Of a stretch of 64,000 nucleotides of DNA, positions 1 to 11,100 are shown in pieces. Every line of letters starts with the position of its first letter. Position 1 is the first letter of the stretch. The position numbers and the translations under genes were made by a program. The notes under the pieces are model-generated. The model was not told where the DNA came from and did no database searches. It was given only the letters and a program-made list of their open reading frames with translations. The stretch comes from Clavelina lepadiformis. Its lineage: Eukaryota > Chordata > Ascidiacea > Aplousobranchia > Clavelinidae. The stretch spans positions 994,501-1,058,500 of the forward strand of contig NC_135247.1 in assembly GCF_947623445.1 (NCBI RefSeq), in the 5' to 3' direction.

Positions 1-69
1 GATCTTGATGAGTATGAAGATTATCTTACAATAGGAGAAGTTGAATATGATTGGCTTAAAAGTATGTAA
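1..69 (+). CDS. 3' end of an unrecognised protein-coding gene (terminal exon, cut by the window edge)
   Basis: Frame 1 is open from the first base to a TAA at 67-69 and encodes an acidic, aromatic-rich tail that starts DLDEYEDYLTIGEVEYDWLK and ends SM. An AATAAA lies 22 bp after the stop, as expected for a last exon. I do not recognise the family. Only 22 codons are visible, so no function is offered. Confidence 0.5.
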   Translation, partial: DLDEYEDYLTIGEVEYDWLKSM

Positions 70-90
70 CTTTAGCCAAAGTTTCGATAT

Positions 91-96
91 AATAAA
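91..96 (+). promoter_or_regulatory. poly(A) signal AATAAA
   Basis: Canonical hexamer 22 bp downstream of the stop codon of the partial gene at the left edge. Confidence 0.5.
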
Positions 97-508
97 GCAA
101 ACAACACGTTGCTGATGTGTTTTGTAAATGAAACTGCTTGTGTCGCTTGAAAAATTTGTAGGCCTAGTTGTATAAATTGGAAGGATCGCAACAAAGACAC
201 AAATATATTTATTTAACGTGATCAATTGGAGGCACAAGGTGAACAGCTTGGAGTAATGTAGAACCAGCAATAGCAAAGAAAAAACATGCGGAATTGCTTG
301 CATGCAGCAACACGTTTTAACGTTTTGTAGTGATTTTCGAAACACAATTTAAAACGGATTTATTAAGTATGAATTTAATCAATTGTTTTTTACCATCATT
401 ATCATTCCAAAGCATCATAAAACCGTTTTCAACAGAAGTTAGTACAATCTTCAATAACGGCAGCAAAGAACAACTAACGAGAGAAAAAACTAACATCTTT
501 TGTCCAAG

Positions 509-638
509 GATGAGATGGCTTTACTTGTACACAAGGGGATTCTGGGATGGGGATTTAGGGTCTCGGGAAATGGGATCTTGTTTGAGGATTCCCCTTTTCT
601 TGTCACTGTTCATGAGAAGAACGCCGAGTTCCCTTTAC
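509..638 (+). CDS. possible orphan internal exon, function unknown
   Basis: An open frame of 43 codons lies between an acceptor-like stretch (TTTTGTCCAAG ending at 508) and a strong donor (GTAAGT at 639). It begins DEMALLVHKGILGWGFRVSG and ends EKNAEFPL. The composition looks like a real globular protein, not random AT-rich translation. No neighbouring exon could be joined to it on either side, and the 719-bp element begins only 24 bp later. It may be an exon of an unrecognised gene or a relic. Confidence 0.25.
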
Positions 639-661
639 GTAAGTCAAGAACTAGGCTAGAG

Positions 662-1380
662 CATAGATATCTTATATATAATAACTAGATATCCAACTAC
701 CTTGCCCTTGCGCTTTAAAAAGTGAAGCCAGTATGGGTCCGCCATTTTGTCAACATATGCGACCAGAAATGCTCTGGCGCATATGTGATGAATGCAACAT
801 ATGAAAAGATTATGTGACATTGGAAATTAGTTATGAAATGGAAAGACGTTTTTTGATGCAGACGATGCTAAGCAATATTGCTAAAGCTCAATTGCATAGT
901 TAAAGGGTGTTTGGCGTTTAAATATGGGCCCAGATACTGGAACGGCCCGTACCGTACCGGTATCATTAGCGAGCAGTTTGTGCGAATGGTAGGATGTTTC
1001 TGGCAATAAATTGTTGAAAGAAATTATTTATGTATTAATTATTTGCTTTGGATCATGTAACTCTTACTCAAATGAAGGGCAACCACATTGCCTTATGCTA
1101 GGCCTATACGGTACCGGTAGGCAATTAGCCTAGGCAAGCTTACTCATTGATACAGCTAAAATACAAACATTTACAAAAACAATCGGTGATAGCGCAGTGC
1201 AAAGAGCTCGGCTCTTCGAAAAACGTCAATAGAATTAGGCATATACAGAACGAATTTACAATCGGCTTTTAGCGTTTCACTCACTCTCTCCCGACGCTTT
1301 TGGGCGCATGTGTCATCGCAGGCTTGCTTCACTTTTCAGCGAGAGTTGGATATCTAGTTATTATATATAAGATATCTATG
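662..1380. mobile_element. 719-bp non-autonomous DNA transposon (hAT-like MITE)
   Basis: Terminal inverted repeats of 37 bp are identical at 662-698 and 1344-1380. They begin CATAGATATCTTATATATAA. The element is flanked exactly by the 8-bp direct repeat GGCTAGAG at 654-661 and 1381-1388. A terminal CA and an 8-bp duplication are the signature of hAT-type insertion. Weaker inverted similarity continues inward for some tens of bases. No transposase reading frame is present inside, so it must have been moved in trans. Confidence 0.8.
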
Positions 1381-2976
1381 GGCTAGAGTACTTTCCAGTA
1401 ACCGGCAAATTACTGCTGATAGCTTATCAACTTATCACCCTTATTTTTTCGTGAAAAAAGAAGTTAATTCCACAGCGTTGGGCCTAAGCCTAGTTTGCTG
1501 GAAACTACAGGTTTGGAGTAAGAAACCCTGGCTACTGCAGATGGATAGGCGAACCCTGTCAAAAGATCATGTATATATGGATGACAGCCTTGGCTATAGG
1601 GCGTTGGCCTACAGGTTAGGCTCAATCTTTATACCTTGCCAAGGTTTGGCTAGCCTAATTATTGTAAAATTATTTTTAAGGTAATAGCAGTCATATGAGG
1701 TGAGAGTTTTAATCAGAGTGGATTAGCTTAAGACGAATTCAGACTTTGGAAAAGTAATATGTCAGTTTGAATTAGAAATTATACAGCATACACGCCTGGG
1801 TACATTCCGTGTGATATTCACCAAAGTTCATTTTGACATACATTATGATTACGCCAAAGACCACACGCCAATTGCAATTTCTAAAAAATCTAACTGTGCT
1901 CTTTTTTAGTGTAAACGGCAGAATTTGGTTTCAATGTACGGTTTGGTCCAGACATGTTTTTGCTTCGTGCCACGCTGCATTTACACCGTTGGACTGTAGG
2001 CTAGATCATTTCAAAGCTCTTTGACGGAACTCATGTGCCATAGTAGAAACTGTAGTGCCTGCACGCACGAAGTTCATCAACGTGCCCGCTAAACCTTTTT
2101 ACCTTCAAACTGGATTATTATTTATAAATAAAAAAAAACTTTTCGCTCTAACGCCATATGTATAAAAATGAACAAAGTTTTGAGGCTTCAGTGCACGTCG
2201 TCACAACAAATTTGTGGCTTTGGTTGAACGAGTTCGTGTCGAACTCTCCCGCACTTTTCACTCGGACTCATTTGAAATGCATCCAGTCCCATACCACATA
2301 GACATTTTCAGCAACATTTCAGATGTGCCGAACAATCGAAAATGACAAGTGTAGACTTGTAAAAATGCTCAAAACAGTTGGTTTGAACTCAGCGTTGCAT
2401 GGAATATGTGTGGCTTACACTTCTTGTCACAACCACGGAAATTGCAAATTAATTTTGCTCTTTCGTTTTTCTCTTGTTTAGGCAAAAGAGAGCACAGTAT
2501 CTCGTTTTTAGAGATTGCAGTTTGTTAATGTCTTTTACGTATTTGTAAATTCACCTTTGACATTGTATGGAATGCACCTTTGGCGGAATCAGACGCCACC
2601 TGGCCCGAGTTCTTCGTTTAATACCTAAAGAAAGTACGATTTATGTTTGTTGTGGTGTAAGCCTAGTACACATAGGATGATGATTTTTTCTGACATCAAT
2701 TCTTTAGCTTCCCCAAAACAATATCTTCTTAGTGACGATTTAGTTTGTTGACTTTGAGTTGGTTGCGATACTTGTGCACTTGTAAACGAGACAGAGTTAG
2801 ATTATTTCTTTAATAGTCACTTTGAAACATATATTAATGTTACAATACATACAATATGTGTACTGTATATGTATATCTTAATTGACTTAAAATAAAGTGC
2901 TAATTGCTGATAACTACAAAATGTATGTAGTTATGCAGGTGTAATTCTGAGTTGTGTTGTACTGGTGAAATTCGAA

Positions 2977-5900
2977 ATGGCATCTAGCGGACAGGAAGTT
3001 CAAACAAGGTGTGCAAGAATAAAGGTTGTTGGCGATATTTTAAAGTGAGTTACATTGCCGTGTTTTTTGTTGCTTAAAAACTACTAGACTGTAATAATGA
3101 AGTACGGTGACATATGTTCATTGTTGCGTACATGTAACATCATAGGTCGTACTGTAAAATATAACAAACGCACGAACAAGACTCAGAAAATTACTCGATA
3201 AACTTTTTCTTTTTCATGCCATTTGATAATAAATTTAGTGCAAATTGGCGAGTTTGAATGCCTAGTTATAATAAATCAACAATTGAAGCCTCGTTGCATG
3301 TGGTCGCTTTGGCATTTGTGTTTTTGCACATACGATTTCTCATCAAAAACAGCCATACTTGACAGTCGGGTTATTGATTATATGGCAGTCTGTTATAAAT
3401 TTGCAATGGGAAGTAGCCTCATGATCATCCTTTGATCTTAAAAATCTCATAATAAATAACAGTATAAGCGAAGATTTCAGTGCTGTGGAACAGTGTGTTC
3501 TCATGGTATTGGTATTCAGTTTGTTTACCCCATTTTAATCTGAGTAGTGTACAACATAGGCATTACATGCTGGGTATCATATATCTATACAGTCCGGGTT
3601 AAACGGCAATTTTTGTGTCATTAGCTCAAATTTTGTTGTTTTATTTATGCACAGCTATAGCTTTTCTATACAAATATAACAACTCTATCTGGCGGTTAAG
3701 ATAACATAAGCACATTTCATAATCTAGTTTCTGTAGTGAAGTTATAGGCTAATTACAAGTAATGTGAAGTCTGTATATCTGCAATACCTTGCTACTGCAA
3801 TATGCAATCTTAGGCAATTAATCTGACTCAATTTATGAACCATACTTCTTGCAGGAGAACCTTGTAGAGTTTTGCTTGAGTTAAGATGGATTAACTTCGC
3901 AGTTTGGGGCAAAACAGACATCCTATGTCCATTATCCAGATATCTGTGTGTTATGTTGTTATCTACCCAACATCTGAGCCTGATTATGTTAATGAATGCA
4001 TTTGTATGATTGTACGTCCCAGCTTTTGGTTGTTGTTATTTCTAGGTATGATCCCGGGGAAAGTACCCAAGTTGGTTGCGTGATACTACGACAACCCATA
4101 GGATGTGCCAAGAATAATCACTTCGAAGTCAAGGTTTTAGATAGTGGCAAAGCAGGTGAATATCTCCCTGTGTTTGTTGCTGAAATAAAATTACAAATCC
4201 ATAATTAACGACAAGTTCCCAGTGTTGTGTACATCATCACCTTTCAGGGCGTATTTCAATTGGACTGGTGCCATATAATTACCCTCTTGACCAAGAACCT
4301 GGTCATCAAGCTACATCCATTGGATATCATGGCCATGATGGAAAGTAGGGCTTTTTGGATGAACTTGTAAATGCAGATTTACGATAACTCATAGCAACCT
4401 AATTTTCTCAGATTGTATTATTCATCAAAGCGACACGTAGGATGCGGGCCATGTTACAGAACAGGGGACAGGATAGGATGTGGTGTCAGGGAGGAACCAA
4501 AGAACGGTTTTGAATCTCCACTCTCCCCATTCGTCGTTTATTTCACCAGAAATGGCAAACAGGTTGCGGTTTTATTTTTTCATTTGCATGTGCATTTTAC
4601 TTTACAATGGTCGTTTCGGTTTTATCATTTCTTCGTGGTCATCTATGCAGATTGCCTCATTGACTGTCAGGCGGAACTCAGTGCTTGACTTCTATCCGGC
4701 AATCAGTTTGCATTCTGAAGGTGAGACTGTCGAGATCACTGCTCGACCAAGTGCTGTTGTCCGCATTTCTTCTATTGATGACTTCATGCTCGTAGATTCT
4801 GAAGAGGATTGGATAAAAACGCACGATGTTAGGATTAATGGGCAGGTACTTCTCTATTTATAAAATTTAAGCACAATGTGAACTCTGGAAGAGTGGGAAA
4901 GATGCTGTTGAAGCAGCCAAGCTCAGACATTATTGACATATCGTAAACATTAAATACATTTTTTGGAAAATAAAATCTGACGCTGTGCTTTGTGCAATGA
5001 CTTGTCTTACCTGTTTCTACTATTTCTGACACTTAAAGTGCATGGCTGTGTTAAAGTTAAAACGAACTTGATATTAGCACTAGCAGCTTAGTTTTATTTA
5101 TAAGATTACTTATCATTGTCAACAAATGCTGGTTGATGGAGATAAGATAATATGAGATACTATGAGATATGAGAGATAAGACCATGTTCTCATGCATTTT
5201 CTAAAGTTTCTTTTTCATTTCACGATATTTTCCTTACGAGCAGATCATAGAATATACCGGAAAAGGGGAGCACATTCACGATGTTGGTTTGGCCCAAGCC
5301 AAATATCCCCTTTCCACGACATACCATTACTTTGAGATTGAAATATTAGAACCTGGTGATAAATGCTTCATTGCCATTGGACTTATACACAAGGTACATC
5401 AGAATGTTTACACCTTTGTAACAAAGTTATTTATTCTTGTTGATATACTGGTTTATTCAACATTTTTGGATACTTTCATATTTGTACATAATTATGTCAC
5501 CCATTGTTATAGCAACTAGACTGCAATACAAGCCAAGCAATACTGGATGCACAGTTGCTTGGAATGTATGGAGATGACTGTTTGTTTTTTAAAGCCAACT
5601 TAATGATATATAATTGGCGTATTATGCAGAACTATCCACTACATCGCCACCCGGGGTGGAATATGGGGTCGATCGCGTATCACGCTGACGATGGAAAGAT
5701 ATTTGTAGGTCGAGGGCAAGGAACTGCTTTTGGGCCAAAGTATGCTCGTGTAGAAAGTTAAACATTGTTGTGTCATTGTCACCAACAATGCTCGATGTGG
5801 TGAAATAATATTTTCGTTTTTTTTTTCAATAACTGTTAATGACGGCAAGAAGGTTGTTTCACACAATGACACTGATATCCTTATTACAGCTGAGGACTCC

Positions 5901-7383
5901 AGTATGTTAATGATGTCATCATAGCACTGTCACTTCATTTCAAAGCAACGTCCATTTAACTCGTGAGATTCATTATGACTCTTTGGTTATTTTCCAGATG
6001 TTACCGAGGTGACGTAATGGGCTGCGGGATCCAGTATCCCTTTGATTACGTAACACCGAGTGACGACGAGGATGAGGATGAGGAAGTTGAGCAAAGGCCG
6101 ATGGCTGCTCCAGGTAAATCCCCTCATATAATCTGATCATGTTTCGTGATGATTTTTGTTCCACCAAAATAACGTTTTGTTTTTGATCAGACATGAGAGA
6201 GCCGTTCCACGTTTCTCATCTCGTATTTATTAATGGGTTTTGCGGCTTTATAAAACAGTGTCATGTCGTGTTAATTTTCCATCACACTTTAGCAACATTG
6301 AAATTTCACTGAACAGAAATGAATGCAAACTCATTAAAACTAACCTTCTTACTGATTCATAGATGGCGTAATTGTGCAAGTTTTAAAATAACAGTCGAGG
6401 TATTGAATTGTCAGTTTTCTGAGGCTTAATATTCCTTGGACATCGTTCAGCTAATCCAAAGCAAATGCTTCTATATCAGACCTTAATGCCTTGGACCCCA
6501 ACATATTGGGGGATTTGCTTGACGACATGGAACCCATCGACCCGCTAAATGATGATTTCGGGGGCTCCGGGGATGAAGAGGACCTCTTGTGGGGGGGAAA
6601 TCGAAGATTTGCTGAGGCACCTTGGGCTCCGAGGGTGGTCGATGGGGAAGAACCAGTGCCGATGGATTTTGTCCTTTATCCAGACATGGGGAGAAGATAC
6701 ATGGAGGTATGCATCAGTCGATTTTGTTGATTCCGGAACCTTTCTTGCTTCAAAGCTTGCAATTTAAAAATATCTTTCAATGCAACAAACGAAATTGTGA
6801 CTGAATTGTACTAGTGAAACATTTACTTTTTCATAAAAATCACAAGTAACAACAGAGTTCTATGATTTAGCGGTGGCTTGGAGGTGGACGAGGAATGAAC
6901 GAGAGAAGAATTTTCCCAGTAGACTTCCCTCCTCCTCCTCCTCCGCTCAGGGACATGGATCGAAGACCTCCTGCCATATATGGTCATAAAGATGGAGGCC
7001 AAGGCTTGTTAGTCAAGGTACACAGCGGGACTTGTTGGGCTCACTAGGGATTGTCACATACAACTGAACCAGTTATTAAATTTCTTCGTCGTTGACTCGG
7101 TGGGGACGAAAAATCAGTGCTAGTTGTTAATGGTGTGCACTGGGAATTAATCGACAAATCCAGGCTTGAAACCTGCATGAAACTGTTGATGGTGTTAACT
7201 TGCTGACAACAACTAGCTGGACCGCTAAACTCAAACCGCTTTCTGCAGGTTTTCTTCACACGGAACGGCCGCCGCATCGGTCAGAGAGAAGTAACTATGC
7301 CAAAGAGTGGCTTCTACCCCGCAGTTGGCATGCTAAGCAACAACGAGAAAGTCAAAGTTGACCTTCGACCTTTGTCAGGATGA
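2977..7383 (+). CDS. SPRYD3: SPRY domain-containing protein 3
   Basis: Eleven exons (2977-3044, 4046-4155, 4248-4344, 4412-4562, 4651-4845, 5244-5393, 5630-5739, 5998-6113, 6480-6706, 6871-7017, 7249-7383) splice in frame to 501 residues. The first SPRY domain is about residues 20-165 (GRISIGLVP, then GDRIGCGV, VVYFTRNGK). The second runs from about 208 to 495 (DVGLAQAKYPLSTTYHYFEI, HPGWNMGSIAYHADDGK, GDVMGCGI, VFFTRNGRR) and ends KVDLRPLSG, almost exactly as in vertebrate SPRYD3. A long acidic and proline-rich insertion splits the second domain. SPRY domains are protein-interaction modules; the molecular role of SPRYD3 is poorly defined. The start is the first in-frame ATG of the first exon. 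An AATAAA follows at 7543. Confidence 0.93.
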
Positions 7384-7542
7384 CGTCATAATCACGACAA
7401 TGACCAGCGTCATTAGATTGTGCTCGGGGATCTCTGACCATTGCAACAACTCAGCGATTCCATTGAGATTCCACGTGTTATTGATGGATTCTTTCATCTG
7501 CTCTAAACCTGCCTTTATTCACTGTGCCCATTTCTTCTGCGT

Positions 7543-7548
7543 AATAAA
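7543..7548 (+). promoter_or_regulatory. poly(A) signal AATAAA of SPRYD3
   Basis: Hexamer 160 bp after the SPRYD3 stop, in the tail-to-tail gap with CTNNAL1. Confidence 0.5.
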
Positions 7549-8138
7549 TAATTATAATAATAAACGCCGCTTTTGAAGCATGGGGAGGGTTTATCAAAAC
7601 TTGCAGGATTAGGCGATTGCTTTCCACTTCAAACGCCGAGAAGTTGCAAATGGTACTAGATTCGCCATTTACTTTAGTTACAAGACCTTGACAGAATATT
7701 TCAAGCCTCATAAATCTTCTGTTGTTTTGGTGCCGCTGCATAAAACCTCAACATATCGAGCATGGGCTAATTGTGACGGCAAGTGCTACGTGTTGGACAT
7801 TTTCCTTTCAAGTTTCCGTTTTCCTCCTTGATTTACATTCCTTATGTTAATTACTTTTCTTTATATACCGTTGCGTTTTGTACTATGTTCAGTGCCGTAT
7901 TTTACATATATCAGTTCTTACTCGTTGGCCAACACGCTTCTGTGTAGAAGCAGCTTGGTTGCGCTTCCAAGAACACGCAACTTTGCTACAGGTCAGATGA
8001 AGCCCCATCATCTGTGCATTGAAAACCTGATCGGCCGCATAATCATCAAATCTAATTCATTAATTTCTGCTGGAAACTTATAAAGTCACCTTCATTCGAC
8101 ACCGGTTTTATAGTTATAACTTAAAGATTTGCTATAAC

Positions 8139-8144
8139 TTTATT
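8139..8144 (-). promoter_or_regulatory. poly(A) signal AATAAA of CTNNAL1
   Basis: TTTATT on the + strand reads AATAAA on the - strand, 38 bp downstream of the CTNNAL1 stop codon. Confidence 0.5.
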
Positions 8145-8181
8145 TCAAAACAACAGAAAAAGGTAGTTTGGCGAAAAGCGC

Positions 8182-11100
8182 TTAATCGTCGGCGGAAAGT
8201 TTGACGCAGGTGAGGAACTTGCTCATCTTTTGTGAGTGTGAAAGAGATTGAGACCGCGATAGAAGCCTCGCACTTCTAGATGAACCCTGCCCGGTGCTTT
8301 TGTTCGCATTTTTGGTCGTGCGTTCGCATTTCTGCTCGCTCGGTCGTGTGCACTTTTGGTTTAACTTCACCATACGACACTGGCATTGAACTGGCCGCCC
8401 TCGACTTTGGCTCCGTGTTCGACTTCGTGGCGTGGCTGATCCACTTCTAGATAGCGTACGACGTGGCGTCACTAGAGACTTGGCTCGATGTTCAGAAAGA
8501 GATGGCAAAAAGGTAAGCTGGGAAGACATAGGCTTGTCTAAGAATATGCCACGAAAATAACGCTAATGCACTCGAACAACCAACACAGATAAATTCCTTG
8601 TGTAAAGCTGAACTTACCTTCAATGCGACGGAATGCGAAGACATCGCCAGCTTCGTAACCAGTTCTAGAACCTTCTTCACATTTTGCAGTGTGCCGATCA
8701 CCTTGCTAAAAATGGCGGCTTTGTTGGTCGCGTTCATTCGCGAAATCAAGGCCTGCGATCGGTGGCACGTGACCGGTATGAGCAGGGCCGTGGATATCGC
8801 GTCCGTGTATAAAGCCGGTACACGGACAGCGGCCTCCTTCTGTGGAGAAACAGGACGCACAACTTTTGACTTAAACGTATATCATAACTTTTAACTATCA
8901 TCGTTCAAATAGTTAGAAATTCGCGGTCAGTCGTGTTAATGATCCACCAGATCTCTCGTACCACCTCTTCTAGATAGCGCCGAGACGAACGGCTGAATTC
9001 TTCGGCGTCAGCAATCAGCTCGGAAGCACAGTGGAAAAGATCCGCAGTTGTATGCAGCGGGGGATCCCCTCTTGTGAAATGGTAGACGCTCCATGCAGAG
9101 GCTGAAATCTAAGGTTAAACGATTGAAACGAGCTTGCGCGGGTGATGTTTGGACGAGCACGGCCAATCGCCTCTTACCTTCCGCACGAGTCGCAGTAGAC
9201 TCGTCGTCTGCTCGATTTTTGGTAGACTCGTCCAGTGACTATGTTCGACTCTGCACTGAGTAGACAAGAGTTTTATATCCAGGCCCAGTTTTACGGCGTC
9301 TGCCTGGTCGTTGGTGTTGCTTGAAATAATCTGCTGTAAGATGTTTTGCTGTAGTGAAAAAAGTGACAACGATTGCGTGCAGCAGACAACGTGATTGTTT
9401 CGTCACAAATACCTTTGTTGATTCTTCAATTTTAGAGCTTCCTTCTGAACAAGATACAATTTCTTCGCCGTTATGTTTTGTTATCGAAGAAGCGATTGAA
9501 ACAGTTTCGCTCGCAATCGTGGATTTATACCGCTGGATGATGTCCAAGAGCTGTTCCACTGCTGGCGTGCTATCTGGCAACGACTGGACAATGTGGTAGG
9601 AAGTTGTTATCTGGGAAAAATGAGAAGTCACCGCTTAGCTTGAAAGCGACATAAGGTGGACGCGTTTCTCGCAATTACTGATTTTTGTTGGTGGTTTGAG
9701 GTCAGGCGAGGTTCAGGTTTATTGTTACGTCACTCACTTGTTGATTGAGGTAGTTGATCGAATCAATCACGTGAGCAGCTGCCACTAATCCAGCAGGATT
9801 GGACAAACACTGCCTGGCCAAGGAGAAAGCTTCGAACACCTGCCAATACACGATGCCACCTCTGGTTATTACCCAATAAAGGGCTCGCAAACGTCATAGA
9901 CCATGCTTGCTTTTGATTAGGTCCCATCAGTTTGAAAGTTGTGATTACCTCGTTCGTAAATTCTCGGAATTTTTCGAAATACTGCCTTGACCCTTTCTTT
10001 CTACTTCCGGGAATTTGAACGTGACTGATTAGCTGGTCAATTGCGTTTATGACGTCGCAATTTGGCGTGCCTCTCACTTTAAGTTTGTTGTTGACTTCGT
10101 TTAGTTGAACAAGAGCGGCAATTTGCAACTAAAAATGATACAGACAAAATAACTAAGTGGTCAGTGCTAACGGTCATAGATCGAATACGGAATAAACTCA
10201 CCGAATTTGTGAAATCTTGCAAAGCGTCTTGGAACGCGGCTTTTTCTTCGCGCTGCACAGCGAAACATAAACAGCATCAGACAATAGGAACACAACCACT
10301 TTTTTATACAGAAACTCTTTATAGCAAACTACAGAGACCTCATTTCGGAAAGCTTGGAAACCGTTTCATTGGGTCAGCTCTGAATTGAGAAGCTTTTCTC
10401 GTTTGTGACGTATGCGTTTGTGGGTTTGTTGCGTTGAGTTTAAACACGTTGTGTATAAATTTTTTTCACCATTTCACTTTTCTGGAAACTTCTGATTTTG
10501 TTGTTTTCTTGACTTAAAACCGCTTTTTCATCCTTTCCTCGGTAAATTTCAGTTTTAAAATTAAATCAAGTCTGGATAATTTAAAAAAAAACTATGCCCG
10601 AAATTCATGCTACGGAGTTTGTGCCGGTGTAGTGCAAAATAATTATCCCCTCTATGACGTAATAAAGTCATTGTCTGATAAAGGATTTGACTCAGTAGAA
10701 AACGTGCAATTATTCAGTGGCGGAATAATGTGACACTGTAACTTTTGCGAATGTGTGTATACTGGCAAACAAATTACCGTTTATACGGTAATTTGTTTGC
10801 CAGTATACCCACATACCTGTATAAACATACCTATAAACTTTATAGGCCACAGGTATTGGCTTACTTGTAACTGTTAGTTCTGTAGGTTACTCGTGTATAG
10901 AGCTTATTGCGTATTGAATGAATAAAATTATTACGTCACAAAGCGGGGGAGGGGGGGGCGGTAAATATTTGGCAGCGGGTCACTATTTGATACGACACCG
11001 AAACTTATAGACCGCTAAAAGCCATGTTACCACAAGCTTCAACCCAAAACTTTTTATAAAGAGAGTAAGAGTACTCTGAGACTTAAAGTAACTCCAATAA

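Larger units (their letters stand above)
70..2976. other. intergenic region upstream of SPRYD3
   Basis: About 2.9 kb between the left-edge gene and SPRYD3. It holds an isolated exon-like open stretch (509-638) and an inverted-repeat element (662-1380). Apart from these I see only AT-rich sequence without conserved coding. The SPRYD3 promoter should lie at its right end, but no clear TATA box or initiator could be assigned. Confidence 0.6.
7384..8181. other. tail-to-tail gap between SPRYD3 and CTNNAL1
   Basis: About 0.8 kb holding the two 3' untranslated regions, with poly(A) signals facing each other (7543 on +, 8139-8144 on -). No other feature was recognised. Confidence 0.6.

Noticed and set aside
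9354-9599. 81-codon + strand open frame
   Set aside because: It is the antisense of a firmly supported CTNNAL1 exon (9413-9610).
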